Below, piece by piece: positions 34,386 through 46,784 of a DNA stretch of 64,000 bases. Position 1 is the stretch's first letter, and each line of letters begins with the position of its first letter. The notes beneath the pieces were generated by a model. The model saw only the letters and a list, made by a program, of their open reading frames with translations. It was not told the DNA's origin and did no database searches. The stretch is from Xiphophorus maculatus (Eukaryota; Chordata; Actinopteri; Cyprinodontiformes; Poeciliidae), in contig NC_036462.1 of NCBI RefSeq assembly GCF_002775205.1, positions 29,329,084 through 29,393,083 of the forward strand, in the 5' to 3' direction. The translations under genes and the position numbers were made by a program.

Positions 34386-37300
34386 ATGTCCCTGAACAAG
34401 TACAGCCAGAGCTCCTCTTCCTCGTCATCCTCCGATTCCATACGGGACAAGAAGGTCTTCGCCAAGCTCAAGCTGTCGGGGGACTACCCGAGGAAGAACG
34501 CGGAGCTGCTCAGCGCTCAGTATGGGATAAACGTGCTGCTGGTCGGGGTGGCGCTGATGCTGGCCATCGCGCAACAAAAGGCCTCCGTTGAGGAGAAGGA
34601 CCTGCTGTCCTTCACCACAAGCCTCATGATACTGCAGCTGATCTGGATGATATGGTACATCCTGGTGAGGCGCAGCCAGGGGAAAACACGAACCGAGAGG
34701 GACGTCAATGCCACTACATGCTGGATAAGAGGTGAGCTTGGTGGAGGAGGCAATCAGATGCATAGCAAGCGTCCCGTTAGATGATCTGCAGGAGAGAAAG
34801 TTGTGGACATTTATGGATATATATATTTTTTCATCATGGGGACAAAAGCATACGCGCGGGTTTTCTATGTTTAAAAACGGATATGCATTGCCTTGAAGAA
34901 GTTTTCACACCCGTTTAACTTTTTTCACATTTTGTCTGTTTCAATGCATTTCGATGTGGTTTTATGTGACAGATCGACGTTAGGCTGCAGCTGCAAATAA
35001 AAATCTGGAAAGTGTGGCCTACATATTCGCCAACCTTCACTGCAACACCCCTAAATAAGATCCTAGGCAACCTCAACAAGTCACATTTTAATAGAAAACA
35101 GTGTTGACCATGTGTGAAAATTGAGTGAGTGTCGTAAAGACCAGAAACCTCTAAGTTAAATAAAAAATTATAAGAGCAGATATGTGGAAGAAGATGCTCT
35201 GGTCAAATTAGACAGAAATTCTACTCTCTTTTTTTCTCTTTTCTTTTCTTGTATCAACCTTGATCACACCATCCCCCATGGTGGAATATGATGATGTCAC
35301 CATCATCCTGCGAGGAAACTGGCAACAGTAGATGGCAAACATAGATCATATAATTTCATGCCTCACTTTGAACCAAAACAAAAACAAAAAAAATCATAAT
35401 TACAGTATGTGCTACTTTCTGTCAAATCAGTTTCCAGGAGACACTGAACCGTTTCGTGCTTATGGCTGTTTTCCCAAGTCACTGTAAATGACAAACATTG
35501 TGGAATTTGTTTCTTTTTTTTTCCTTTGTAGGTGGTTTAACTCTTCTCGCTGTCCTCTCACTGATCATGGACGCGTTGAAAATCGGATACTACGTCGGAT
35601 ATCGACTGTGCTTGTCGGAAGTGTACGTAGTCTATCCCGTCACCCATGTAGTTCACACCATAGCACAGGTAAGTTTACAAACCTGCTTTAATATCATCGA
35701 CGTGATAATCTTTTGTCAGCATTTTACCAGTTAAGTCCTTATTATCTGTGTGCCACCAAAGAACCCTGGATAAAGAAGTGCCCTTTGTTGCAGAAACACT
35801 GTAATCATCTCCTTTTCCATGTTATTTTAGTGTAACCTCATATGGCAAAGGTTTTTTTTTTTTAACAGTTTTGTTGGCTCTAGTGGCCTTTATTTGAAAG
35901 TAGTTTGACAAGAAAGAAGGTAATGAGAGACGGGGAAGACTTGCGGCAAATGTCGCCAGGCCGGGAGTCGAACCTGTGACCACCGGTCACAATATGTGGG
36001 TTGTGCTGCACCACCACAGCACCCCACAAATCTGTGTTTTAAAGAGACTTAAACACTCAATTTAAGATTAGTAATCATTTTTGAACATATAACAGTGGCA
36101 TTTGTGCCAAATGCCGGAACTGTGAACTTAATTTGATTTTGTTTTTACAAGCCTTTCAAGACGTTTACTTTTGTGTCGTTTGTTTTCTTCTCTCTTTTTT
36201 CTACTTTTTAGGTACATTTTCTCTGGTTTCACATCAAGGATGTGATCAAGAGCTTTGAGACATTTGAAAGGTATTTGAACTCTAGTGTTTTATTATTTGA
36301 GAGTCATGTTAAAAGAATGGAAACGCACATCCCACCTTTCAGACTTTTTGTACCATGTATCTAAAAAATACTTGCAGTGTAAGACACCAACCATTTCCAC
36401 ACGCTGTTACATGATTATGACATAAATGTCTACTCAGGTTTGGAGTGATGCACGCGGTCTTTACCAACCTCATCCTGTGGTGCAACGGCGTGATGTCGGA
36501 GACCGAGCATTTTATGAACAACCACATCAGACAAACCTCCGGCGTGGAATTTCAAAATATCACCACAGGTAAGGGCCAGTAGGTCGATTGCTGCCTTGTA
36601 CCTCAGAAGAAAAGTACACTTGTCCACTTGAGAGCTCGCTTCAATGGATGAAAGAAAACTAAAAGAGAGGAGGGTCTGAGAGGGGAAGGGAGGGAAGCTT
36701 AGCCTCCCAGTAGGTCTTGTTTGTGTCGAACATCTCTCTATTAGGTTTCACAGTGGAGCACAGATTTGCTGGTCCTGGCTGCCCCCTTCCTGGCCCTTTC
36801 CGCACACTTCAGCCACCGCTGCCGACTTTGGCAACCCCCCCGCTTGACCCTAGACATCTTTATCCCAAGGCTGCTTAGTCCCAAGGGTGCTGCAATTACA
36901 GTAACTGATACATCTAAGCCTGGGGTTGGGGGGTTCAGTTGCTCCTCCTCATATCCGGCTGGCTGTGAGGGTGGCTGCACCCTGACTGGTCCCCTTTTAA
37001 TTAAAAGGTGCAGCTCCACCTCCAGGGGGTGGAGGGGTTGGGGCACACGGCAGGGTTTTGTTAAGGTGTGCCCCTGGGGGCAACCAATAACCAGAGTGGG
37101 CTTTACACGCAGTGGGTAAGTATAAAACATACATTCAACTGCAGGTGCGTTCAGGTAACGGGGGAAATTTCAAATCAGTAGAATATTACCTGCTATGACT
37201 GAACACGGAAAAGCAACAAAAACAGTCCAGGTGAAGAACTTTGATTTATTGCTGTTAGGAAAATTACTTAATATTATATACCTAAGAATGAGTTCAGTTC

Positions 37301-40300
37301 CAGAGAAAAGTCGAAATATGGCATAAAAAAAATACTTGTTGAAATTGAAAAGACATGCAATATATAAAGTAATATGAAGTCAGAAAGTTGGGGGAACAAC
37401 AGAAAGCTAGGACAAAAAAGTTGACATGCATTTCTTAGCATTATTAAAATTAAATTGTACGACTTTGGTCAAATGTTTTGGTACTGAGATGAGAGCTTTG
37501 TGACGATCGCTCCAAAACGCTGAGTGTGGCTGATGTCTTGAAATGTTGCTTCAGTATTTCCACATCATGCTTTGGATGCCTTCTATTTTATGAAGGGAAC
37601 AAATTCCCCCTTCATCAAATAGAAGGGGGTGGAAGCAAGAGTCCCACAACATAATGCTACCACCTCCATGCTTCACATTTGGGATGAGGTTCAGAGATTG
37701 GCAAGCTTCCTCTTTTCTTCCAAATGCATTGATGCTCATTATGGCCAAAAGTCTTACAGTTTGTTTCATCAAATGACAGAAAATGTCTCATAAAAAGAAA
37801 GGTCTTCAGATTTTTACAAAAGGACGCAGGAAGTCGTATTTTTGAGGCGTTGCCTTAAAGTGCGCCAATGCGCTACTTAACTTGAATCAGAACTTTATGA
37901 AGCCATTTCATATGAACTTTTTTTTAAACTGCTTAAAGAAAGATGAAAAGGTAACTTCTGAAATTAGTGGAAAGAAATTCTCTAAAAATGTCTCTTATGT
38001 TATTTATTATTCTGTCATTTTGCAATAATTTTGCTCATCCTGACTAATCTGAAATATATTAAACAACTGATTTACTGTCAAAGAGGAAAACGTCTTTTCA
38101 CACTGTGTGTGTAAATATATAATTTTACCAGTTGTTTTAAAACCCTAACTTAAAATGTACATATTTGTTCATTTTAATATACACCTTATACAACTTCAAA
38201 AGAATACAAATTCTTATGTAATCACATTTTTATGTAATCACGTTTTGTTCTGTTGCTGGAGGTGGAGCTAATCCAGTGTTTGATCCATTTGTGTTTGTTT
38301 ATTAGAAACATTGCTGCGGCTTAGGAGGATTTACTCAAACAGTGAATGGAAATGTTGGCAAGTTGAAGCCTGCTGAAATAATGCTGATTACGCACCAGTT
38401 TAGTGCGTAAAAAGAGATTATTAAAAACTAATTGAACTGGTTTGACTGGTCTAATATTTTAAAGTATGTTCTTGATGTTCTTTATAAGAACTGGTTCCAA
38501 AGCAAACTTTGCTTTGGAACCAGTTAGGAATCCCGTCTGGCCCGGGAGACCCAGGATGACAGAAATGAACTCTTATTGGGTTTAATAATGTCCCTGTCGT
38601 GTAAATACGATGGAAAACATCACACGTTTGAAGATGTTACAAATTAGTTTATTATTATATTTTTGTATTGGATATTACCTTTCAACAGCAGCACACTTCT
38701 CACTTATTTTCGCCTGACAGTGTAGGGTTAAAATGTCATCGACGCCTAGCAGGGCACCAAATGTACAGCAAGAAGAATGGGAGGGCAAACGGCCTTTTGT
38801 TTAACTCCATTAGAAATGACAGGTATGTGATTTTGTGACTTAATGATGGCGTTTGTTAAACTGAGCGAATAAACTGATAGATTTTAAATTCTCAGATAAA
38901 ATACCGTGCCACTGGATCGTAAACGTGTGCAACTACACACGCAAAGCAACAGGTGATATATTTGATTTCACTGAATTCCCAAGAAGCATTTAACTAATTC
39001 CAACCTACTGATTATATATATATATAAAATTAAATTCCCTTCTCACCCACCGCGGTGAGAAGGGTGGGTGAGAAGCCCCTTCCTGGCCCTCCTCTACCAG
39101 AGGGTCCTCTAGTAGAGGACCCTCTGAGCTCGGGTCCTCTACCAGAGGCCTGGGAGCTTGAGGGTTCTGCGCAGTATCTTGGCTGTACCAAGGACTGCAC
39201 ATTTCTGGACTGAGATGTCTGATGTTGTTCCTGGGATCTGTTGTAGCCATTGGTCCAGTTTGGGGGTGACTGCCCCGAGGGCCCCGATGACCACAGGCAC
39301 CACTGTGGTCTTCACCTTCCAGGCCCTCTCCAGTTCCTCCCTGAGGCCCTGGTATTTCTCTAGTTTCTCGTGCTCCTTTTTCCTGATGTTGCAGTCGCTT
39401 GGTATTGCTACATCTATCACAACGGCTTTCCTCTGTTGTTTATCCACTACGACAATGTCTGGTTGGTTCGCCATTACCATTTTGTCTGTCTGGATCTGGA
39501 AGTCCCACAGGATCTTAGCTCTGGCGTTCTCCGCCACCTTTGGGGGTGTTTCCCACTTTGATCTCGGGGTTTCCAGTCCATATTCTGCACAGATGTTTCT
39601 GTACACTATGCCTGCAACTTGGTTATGTCGTTCCATGTACGCTTTCCCTGCCAGTATCTTGCACCCTGCTGTTATGTGCTGGACTGTCTCAGGGGCCTCC
39701 TTGCACAACCTGCACCTTGGGTCTTGTCTGGTGTGGTATATCTGGGCCTCTATTGCTCTGGTGTTTAGGGCCTGTTCCTGGGCGGCCAGGATGAGGGCCT
39801 CTGTGCTGTCCTTGAGTCCAGCTTTTTCCAGCCATTGGTAGGATTTACTGATATCAGCCACTTGGGTTATTTGCTGGTGGTACATCCCATGTAGGGGCTT
39901 GTCCTGCCATGATGGTATCTCTGGCACCTCAACCTCCGTTCCCTGTTGTCTGAGATATTCACTGAGCACATTGTCTGTTGAGGCTTTGTCCCTGATGTAT
40001 TTATGGATCTTAGTTGTTTCGTCCTGGACTGTGGTTCTCACACTCACTAGTCCTCTGCCTCCTTCCTTGCGGCTCGTGTACAGTCTCAGGGTGCTGGATT
40101 TGGGATGGAATCCTCCATGCATTGTTAGTAGTTTTCTAGTCTTAATATCAGTGGCTTTTATCTCCTCCTTTGGCCAGCTAATTATTCCAGCAGGGTATCT
40201 GATTACTGGCAGGGCATAGCTGTTTATTGCGCGGATTTTGTTCTTGCCATTGAGCTGGCTTCTCAGGACTTGCCTTATTCGTTGGAGGTATTTAGCTGTG

Positions 40301-43300
40301 GCTCCTTTCCTTGTGACCTCATCGAGGTTGCCATTTGCTTGTGGTATACCTAGGTACTTGTAACTGTCCTCTATGTCTGCTATTGTTCCTTCTGGGAGTG
40401 AGACCCCTTCTGTGCGGATGACCTTCCCCCTCTTTGTGATCAGCCGACCACACTTCTCTAGTCCGAATGACATCCCAATGTCCGTGCTGTAGATCCTGGT
40501 GGTGTGGATCAGTGAGTCAATGTCTCACTCACTCTTGGCATACAGCTTGATGTCATCCATATAGAGAAGGTGGCTGATGTTGGCCCCATTTTTGAGTCGG
40601 TATCCGTAGCCAGTCTTGTTGATAATTTGGCTGAGGGGGTTCAGGCCTCAGCCAAATATATATATATATATAAATGCACCAACTACAGTTAACTTTATTG
40701 CATTGCTTTATAAGTAGGATTGACTGAAATATATCTATGATTGGATTGAATTGACTTATTTCCTTGCAAAGATGTGCTATGAATTGGCACTACATAAATA
40801 AACTAAATTGGATTAAATATTATAATTATATTACTATTATGTTATTGTTTGGCATTTTGAACTCTTTGCTAAGAGTGAACATTTGCGTTGTGCAAATAAC
40901 CTCCTCATATATTCTTAATATCCCTTACATTAGAGTTGCTTTTAGAGACCAGTGTTTGTGTCTCCATTAATGAGACTGTATATTGTAAAATGTTTTGAAC
41001 TAAAACATCTAATCTGCACATCAAAATAGCAACAACTGCTGCATATTAGTCAACCCAATATTATATTTAGGCCTAAATATAATAAGATTTGTTGGAATCT
41101 TATTGAATTATAAAAATTCTGTTCAGATGAGTTTCTCTGCATCCATTTGGTTAATATTGCAATGTTATGGTAAGTGTGGTAATATTACTTAATTACTCCT
41201 GCACACTCATTGTTATTTTATTTAAAAAGTCTCCTTTGTTTTAGATTTCATCATGTCATTGTTATCTGTTTACAGACTCTTTCTGCCCTTCACTAAACTC
41301 ACAGTACTTGCGACACTTTTTAAGCCTTTTAGTTTCTTCCATTGTTACGTCTCAATAGATGGGCGTGTTTTAATAATGGTTGGCATAACAACGATATTTT
41401 GTTGTGCAACTCACAATTTGTCTCTCATGTCTTTGTACGCATTCTTGTTTTACCTGTTTTCCAGAGGAGCCGGCGCTGCAGTGCAACTGCACGACAACCA
41501 CATGCGCCCTGTTCTCCCGGAGCTTCACGTACCTCTTCCCGTTCAACATCGAGTACCACATCTTTGTCTCCGCGCTGCTTTTCGTCATGTGGAAAAACAT
41601 CGGACGCACCATTGACATATCCTCAAACAGAAAAAGTCTGGTCACCAAAACCCAGGGGTTGACTTTAGGCCCCATTCTAGGTCTCCTCGCACTGGTCAGC
41701 ACTATAGGAATACTGGTGGTCTACATTACACGGTTACCGGGCCCCCTGGAAGTTCACCTGTCAGCCGTTTCTATGTTCTACATTTACGGCATCGTCCTGC
41801 TGGTGGTCATGTGTTCTGCCGGCGCTCTGGGTTTGCTCATCTACCGCGCCAACCACATGCCTCTTGACGCATCAAAGAACCCTTCGAGACAGCTGGACAC
41901 GGAGCTGCTGTTCGGGTCGGCCCTGGGCTCCTGGTTCATGTCCTGGTGCAGCATCGTGTCAGTACTGAGCAGCAAGAGTGACCCTCCTTACCGCTGGACC
42001 AACCTAATCTACTCCCTCCTAATTATTCTGGAGAAGTACATCCAGAACCTCTTCATCATCGAGTCCCTTTATCGCCAGCAGGAGAGCTTAGAGAAGGCGG
42101 ACCCGGAGTTGCCCACCAATCCGGAGGTTTTCTCGGTGACTTCGTCTCTGCCTCCCTTAAACGGGATTGACAACCAGGCATACGAGTCTCCAGGTGAGGG
42201 CTCCAGTTCCATGGAGAACGAGCAGGAGGAGAACGGACAGGTGTACGGATCTCAGCGGAAGCAGTCGAATGTGCCGCTGCCCGTTGACATTCACGCTGCG
42301 GAACCCTTAAATATGAAGAGGCTCGTCCTGAAGAACATTGCTGTTTTCCTGTTATTGTGCAATATTTCGGTAAGTTTTTCTACACACCGTCAAAACCATG
42401 TAAACAGGATTCACAACGTAGCTTGTAAAGTAACTCGATCAAACTTTCGAGTCGTAGTAATAATCTGCTGCCTAAAATTTGTGGCACTTATTTTGGGTTT
42501 TGCAATGAATTGAAGAACTAGTGTTTTCATACTACATGACTGTCTCCCTCCATTTAAAAAAAAAAATTGTGTCACCTATTACTGTCTTGGTTCAGTCTCA
42601 TACTTAAAAAACAAACTTTTGGAAACCTTGCAACTGGAAAATCCTAAATTTATACAAGATATTATGTGCACATAGCATTCCCTCTAGAGTTACTAACGCT
42701 CTGGTGAAGTATGCAACTATTTGAGTATCATACTTTTCAAAGGTGCTCACAAAACAAATGTTTTCACATTTTGTCATTAAATGTACATGTCTGTACATTT
42801 AAGTTTTTGTTCGGTTGGAAGACAAACCAAGTCTTGTGGGACCTCTACGGGATTTCCTTGTTGTTAACTCTGTCCATTTTCCCTTCAACTCTGTCCAACT
42901 GCTCTTCCTCTGCTGAGGAATAGCAACCCCCGATTATGATGCTGCCACTACCATTTTCTTTGGGCTGACATCTAGTGCTGATTTTTCTGTATCCTTCATG
43001 TGGCTTGTGGCAAACTGCAAACAAGATTTCCTGTGGCTTTCTTCCAACAATTTTTCTGTGTGTGCACAGCTAATAGCGAAAGAACATCCCACCTGAGTTT
43101 TGGATCGCTGCAGCTCCTCCAGAGCTTCAATGGACCTTTTGGCTGCTGCTCTGATTAATGCTCACTTTAGCCAAGTCTATCAGTGTAGCGTAAGCCACGA
43201 TTTGTTGGGTTTTTAGTTATGCTGTCCTCTCATCACTTTCAGGCGATGGATTGAACATCAGCTCTGTGAGATGTTCAAAGCCTGGAATATTTGACCGAGC

Positions 43301-43968
43301 TTTTTCAGCTCCTCCACAACTTTCTCTCTGACATGTCCTGTGCTCCTTTGTTTTTATGATGGTGTTTGTTAACTACTGTTCTCCAGCAAACCTCTGGAGA
43401 TTCTGCTTAGGCAGAATCTGTTCACTGATTAGGCTGGTTTAGAAACCAGGGGGTTGTACTGGATTTTATTTATCAGTATCAAAGTAAAGGGGGCTGAGTA
43501 CATGTGCACGGCCAACATTGATTGAGTTTTATGTGTTTTAAACTTTGAAAGCAATCTGTCATTTTCTTCTACTTTCCAATGAAAAACTCCTTTGTGTTTT
43601 GCTACCGAAATATTGAAACATTGAAATTTGAAGCTCTAATGACAAAATGTGAAAGGGTTTCTATTCAACCGGACAGACATATGACTCCGGTAATAATGAA
43701 TGTAAAGTATCATTTCTGCAACAGTGAGTCTCACGTTTCCCCTTGTTTCATTTTAAAAAAATGTTTTTTTCAAAAACCACACCTTTTCTTCTTTCAGCTG
43801 TGGATCCTTCCTGCCTTTGGCTGCAGGCCGCAGTACGACAACGGCCTGGAAGAGGCGACGTTCGGCTTCAGCAGGTGGACCACTGTTCTCAATTTTGCCA
43901 TTCCTCTCAGCCTCTTCTACCGCATGCACTCCGTGGCCTCCCTGTTCGAGGTGTTTCGCAGAGTCTGA
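34386..43968 (+). CDS. otop1: Otopetrin-1 proton channel
   Basis: Otopetrins are multi-pass proton-selective channels; OTOP1 is the sour-taste channel and is needed for otolith or otoconia formation in fish and mice. Coding exons are 34386-34731, 35532-35668, 36212-36270, 36438-36568, 41465-42369 and 43798-43968, all GT/AG, totalling 582 codons plus TGA. Landmarks matching human OTOP1 include KIGYYVGYRLCLSE, YPVTHVVHT, FNIEYHIF, LEKYIQNLFI and the C-terminal GCRPQYDNGLEE and FYRMH. The CNC segment at the start of exon 5 is also conserved. An eight-serine run lies at residues 9-16 of the cytoplasmic N terminus. A longer reading frame upstream has no ATG, so 34386 is the start. OTOP1 rather than OTOP2 or OTOP3 is supported by TMEM128 and DRD5 as neighbours. 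Introns 1, 3-5 carry transposon relics; intron 4 is 4.9 kb. Confidence 0.95.
34896..35215 (+). mobile_element. Tc1 relic, family A, in OTOP1 intron 1
   Basis: It begins GCCTTGAAGAAGTTTTCACAC and CATTTTGTCTGTTTCAATG, the decayed 5' end of the family, and passes through GTGGTTTTATGTGACAGATC. Near 35195-35215 AGATGCTCTGGTCAAATTAG matches the later transposase region, so much of the middle has been lost. Confidence 0.55.
35851..36025 (-). mobile_element. tRNA-derived SINE, antisense, in OTOP1 intron 2
   Basis: On the minus strand a tRNA-like head carries a B box GGTTCGACTCC (plus coordinates 35964-35974), then a body ending near GGCCACTAGAGCCAAC and a poly(A) tail (poly(T) on the plus strand at about 35851-35862). 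Head, body and tail match the plus-strand copy at 58774-58973. Confidence 0.75.
36640..37115. other. GC-rich block in OTOP1 intron 4
   Basis: About 475 bp is clearly richer in G and C than its surroundings. It contains runs such as CTGGAGGTGGAGCTGCACC on the reverse strand, the 16-bp perfect palindrome CCTTTTAATTAAAAGG near 36995, and overlapping open frames on both strands with no family I know. It may be an unclassified retroelement fragment. Confidence 0.4.
37430..38060 (-). mobile_element. Sleeping Beauty-like Tc1 relic in OTOP1 intron 4
   Basis: The minus-strand frame 37772-37551 contains NVKHGGGSIMLWDSCF and GIQSMMWKY, the HGGGSIMLWG and MWKY landmarks of Tc1 transposases. AAATGTTGCTTCAGTATTTC on the plus strand also fits. 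Words near 37960-38060 recall the tail of Sleeping Beauty-type elements but in the opposite order, so the copy seems rearranged. Confidence 0.6.
38489..38525. repeat. Perfect inverted repeat, 18-bp arms
   Basis: AACTGGTTCCAAAGCAAA is followed by a single C and then its exact complement. It lies in OTOP1 intron 4. No flanking target duplication was seen. Confidence 0.9.
39028..40657 (-). mobile_element. 5'-truncated R2/R4-type (Dong/Rex6-like) LINE
   Basis: This non-LTR retrotransposon fragment lies antisense in OTOP1 intron 4. It starts inside the reverse transcriptase and ends with a short 3' region (about 39028-39138) containing strong hairpins. (TA)n tracts flank both ends: about 39010-39026 and 40658-40674. 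The coding region is described separately. Class rests on a zinc-knuckle followed by a C-terminal restriction-like endonuclease, the layout of R2/R4-clade LINEs. Confidence 0.8.
39139..40650 (-). pseudogene. R2/R4-type LINE polyprotein fragment, RT palm to endonuclease
   Basis: Reading starts with GLNPLSQIINKTGYGYRLK and reaches the reverse transcriptase catalytic motif YMDDIKLYAKSE. A TGA then interrupts it, and from 40473 a clean 444-codon frame runs to the natural stop at 39139. It covers the RT thumb (DSYKYLGIPQANGNLDEVTR), a CX2CX8HX4C zinc knuckle (C254, C257, H266, C271 of the 444-codon frame), and a restriction-like endonuclease with PDIVVVD (from 338) and VVIDVAIP (about 350-357) then EKLEKYQGL. 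The N-terminal DNA-binding domain and RT fingers are absent. A single nonsense change in so long a frame suggests a fairly young insertion. Confidence 0.85.
42870..43670 (-). mobile_element. Tc1 relic, family A, in OTOP1 intron 5
   Basis: The reverse strand of the transposase gene is readable through TCCATTTTCCCTTCAACTCT, ATGATGCTGCCACTACC, ATGTGGCTTGTGGCAAACTG, GAGCTTCAATGGACC and GATGGATTGAACATCAGC. The right part, AGTATCAAAGTAAAGGGGGC, matches the family's tail. Numerous indels disrupt coding. Confidence 0.7.
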
Positions 43969-45118
43969 CCGAAGATCCGGCGAACGCTGCCCGACAAGAT
44001 GCACCGGAACCCTTGCCAGCATCCAGCAACCAGTTCCCAGCTGTTGCACCGCAGCTCAGCGGCGGTGCAACTGTTCGGGAGGCCATCAGGGTCACTTCTG
44101 CTGCAGACTTGAAAGAAAAACTAAACTTTGGAGAGACAAACCATAGAGCCTGTGCTCCTTGAAGAATAACAGAAAGCGTTTTATATATATTTATGTGGAG
44201 AATATAGATATTTTGCTATATTTATAGGGACTCTTTAGTACTTTCTAATCTGTTTTGATAATTGTTTCAACTTGGGTACAATCCATTGTAGAACTGAATG
44301 CTTAATCTGAAATGCACATTATATATTCTCATAATCGTGACTAAATACAGACTGTAGAACACTGACCGAGTCACAATATCCAAAAGTTAACAGTGCAGCC
44401 ACTGCATACAATGTAAATGGATGACGTTCTCACTTATCAATGTTTAAAGTTTAGACTGAGTAGTAAACCAGAATGCATAGTAGAATTTCAAGTTTGCATT
44501 TACAACCTTATCACTACATTTCTTGCATTTTGCTACTAGTTGGACTTTAGTTCTCAGCTCGTTCGTCTCTCAGCCATCAGAGTCGTTGTACGCTTTCAAT
44601 CTATAATCTGTTCATCTGATTGGAACATGTATTTCAAATTACTACATTAATTGTGAGCCAGATAAAATTCACACTGTTATCACGTGTCAGGATAGATACT
44701 TCTTTAATTTCATACCAGAAAATATTGTTGCTGCCATTACCAGCCACCACAGATGAGTGCTGTCACTAATGGAAATGCAATAAAAACAATCACAGCCTGG
44801 GACAAAACTTTGCACTAAAGACGTTACTATGAAATTCTGCTGAAGGTTTTATTCAGGTGTCCGATTGAGTTCTCAGCCTGGTGCTATCCTTTCGGGTTTT
44901 CTATGTGCCAAGTTGTGGGAAAAACACAAGCAAACAAAAAAAACAAAACAAAACAAAAACAACAAAAAAATAAATTATTCTCGCATATTACTGTAGTCCT
45001 GTATATTCTGCTACTCTGATCAAAAAATCTCCCAGCTGCTGTGACTTTTTTTGCCTATTTGATTAAATTCTGCTTTCAAGAGATTACATCAATATATATG
45101 TACATACTCTGTGCATAC

Positions 45119-45124
45119 AATAAA
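45119..45124 (+). terminator. Candidate OTOP1 poly(A) signal
   Basis: AATAAA lies about 1.15 kb after the stop codon, before a T-rich stretch. Another AATAAA at 44779-44784 is equally possible. Confidence 0.35.
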
Positions 45125-45184
45125 AAATATTTTCTTTTTCAAACTTAAGACTTATCATATTTTCCTTTTTTTTGCCTTACAAAG

Positions 45185-45640
45185 GACCGATACCACTTGA
45201 ACGTTTCCACTTCACTTTGCAACCACAAACCTAGGTTCATTTTATTGGGATTTTAAACAACAAATATAGCACGATTGTGAAGTGGGAGAAAATAATGCGT
45301 GCGATGACTCCGCTTGCACACGCTGACACTCCTCATCACCCTGAACACACCGGCCGCACAGTGAAACATGGTGGTAACAGCTTTATGCTGTGGGAATGCT
45401 TTTCTCCAGCAGTGACAGAGAAGTTGGCAAGAGTTGGTGGCAAGACGGATGAACCGGAGCACAGGGAAATCATTGGAGAAAAATTGTTAGAGACTGCAAA
45501 CAATGGTGGAAGTTCACCTTCCAACACAAACACGCATACAACCCGAGCTGCAATAGATGGGTTTAGTTTAGAGAACGTCATCGTGTTGGGAGTGAAATCT
45601 GTTTACGGACGTTTTCCATCAGTCAAGGGTTTGTTGGTGA
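45185..45640 (+). mobile_element. Internally deleted Tc1 relic, family A
   Basis: The family's 5' end (ACCACAAACC, TTTTATTGGGATTTTAAAC, TTGTGAAGTGGGAGAAAATA) is joined to the middle of the transposase, which reads HPEHTGRTVKHGGNSFMLWE and VGGKTDEPEHREIIGEKLLE in one frame (45277-45648). The DNA-binding region has been deleted. It lies between OTOP1 and DRD5. Confidence 0.75.
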
Positions 45641-45989
45641 GGCAGTGAGATGTACGTCCGGCTGCAGCACCCATTCACACCACTGGGTGGAGCCAGACTG
45701 GTTTGAAGCACAACGGCCACTTTTATTTCTTAAGCGTGTTGCTTTCCACTAAATGCTTCTGTGGGGGGAGCCGATAAAATCTTTGACAAATACAAATCTA
45801 GTTTTAAGCGACTTCCAAAGAGCAAAAAGAAACTCGAAACAAATATTTCTCTTTTCATGTTGAATTTTTAAATTGCGATATTCTGTTGTCCCCCCCCCCC
45901 TCCCTCCAGCCCCCCCGTTTGTTTGAAAAGGAAATCAGTCCATTGCGGCTTTAGCGACGAAAAACAAAGGTTCCCTCTAAACACTTAAA

Positions 45990-46320
45990 TGTATACATAA
46001 CGCCCTTGTGACGTTTGCGAAGTGCAGAGGTATCCTAAATGCTGGATGGGACGCCGTTTTGCCGTTTCGCCTCCTGGCGTGGCCTGATTCCCGCAGATTA
46101 TGGGTCAGGCTACTCCGAGAGAATTTGGCACCGGACGTCAAGGGGATTATTCCAGCAGAGTGTCTGAACGATTTGACAGGCACGCAGACACGTCTAAAAA
46201 TAGCCGTGACGTTTCAGAGGCGGAAGCCGCGCCGATGTTGCCGCTGCACTGACACGCGGCGACGCGGCGCTCCTCGCTCTCCGAGCCCGATGAGTGCGAG
46301 TGTGTGACTCACCGGCTTTG
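45990..46320. promoter_or_regulatory. CpG-dense island about 1.8 kb upstream of DRD5
   Basis: CpG dinucleotides cluster here, most densely at 46200-46300 (for example GCCGCGCCGATGTTGCCGC and ACGCGGCGACGCGGCGCTC), in otherwise CpG-poor DNA. A TGACGT element occurs at about 46207. It may be a distal promoter, an untranslated first exon, or an enhancer of DRD5. No coding family was recognised. Confidence 0.35.
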
Positions 46321-46784
46321 AAAAGAAAAGTCCCTGAAGAGGGTGAGCTTTGACCTCCAGTCAGGGATTGTTAGGGGGGGAGGTAAACAAGCACCTGGGA
46401 TCAGGAATAGTCCGAGAAATATGTTCCAGCACACTGAAGTGTCGAAATGGCAGCCCATATATACACATATAAATATCTAAAAAAAATAAAAATGAAGGAT
46501 ATATTTTCTTGAACTAGTGCTAAAAATATGTTTGAACGTGAGCTTTTTTTTTGTTTGCTCCCAAACTACATCCTGATCGTCTTTGCTGCGGGCTGCCTGC
46601 GTTTCAGCACCACGGACAGAGTCTGTGTTGGTTGTTCAGCGAACTGTCAGGCAGTTTGCTGTGTTAGAGTACAAAGCCTTATTCGAATCGTTTGACCTTT
46701 TTCCCCCCCACATTTTCTCGATAAGGATACATGGTTTTTTTTATGATTATTATTTACTATTCTTACAAATAAAAATTGGTTTCA

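Noticed and set aside
39158-39841. Plus-strand 227-codon ORF
   Set aside because: It is the antisense of the LINE polyprotein, which has the recognisable RT, zinc-knuckle and endonuclease motifs.
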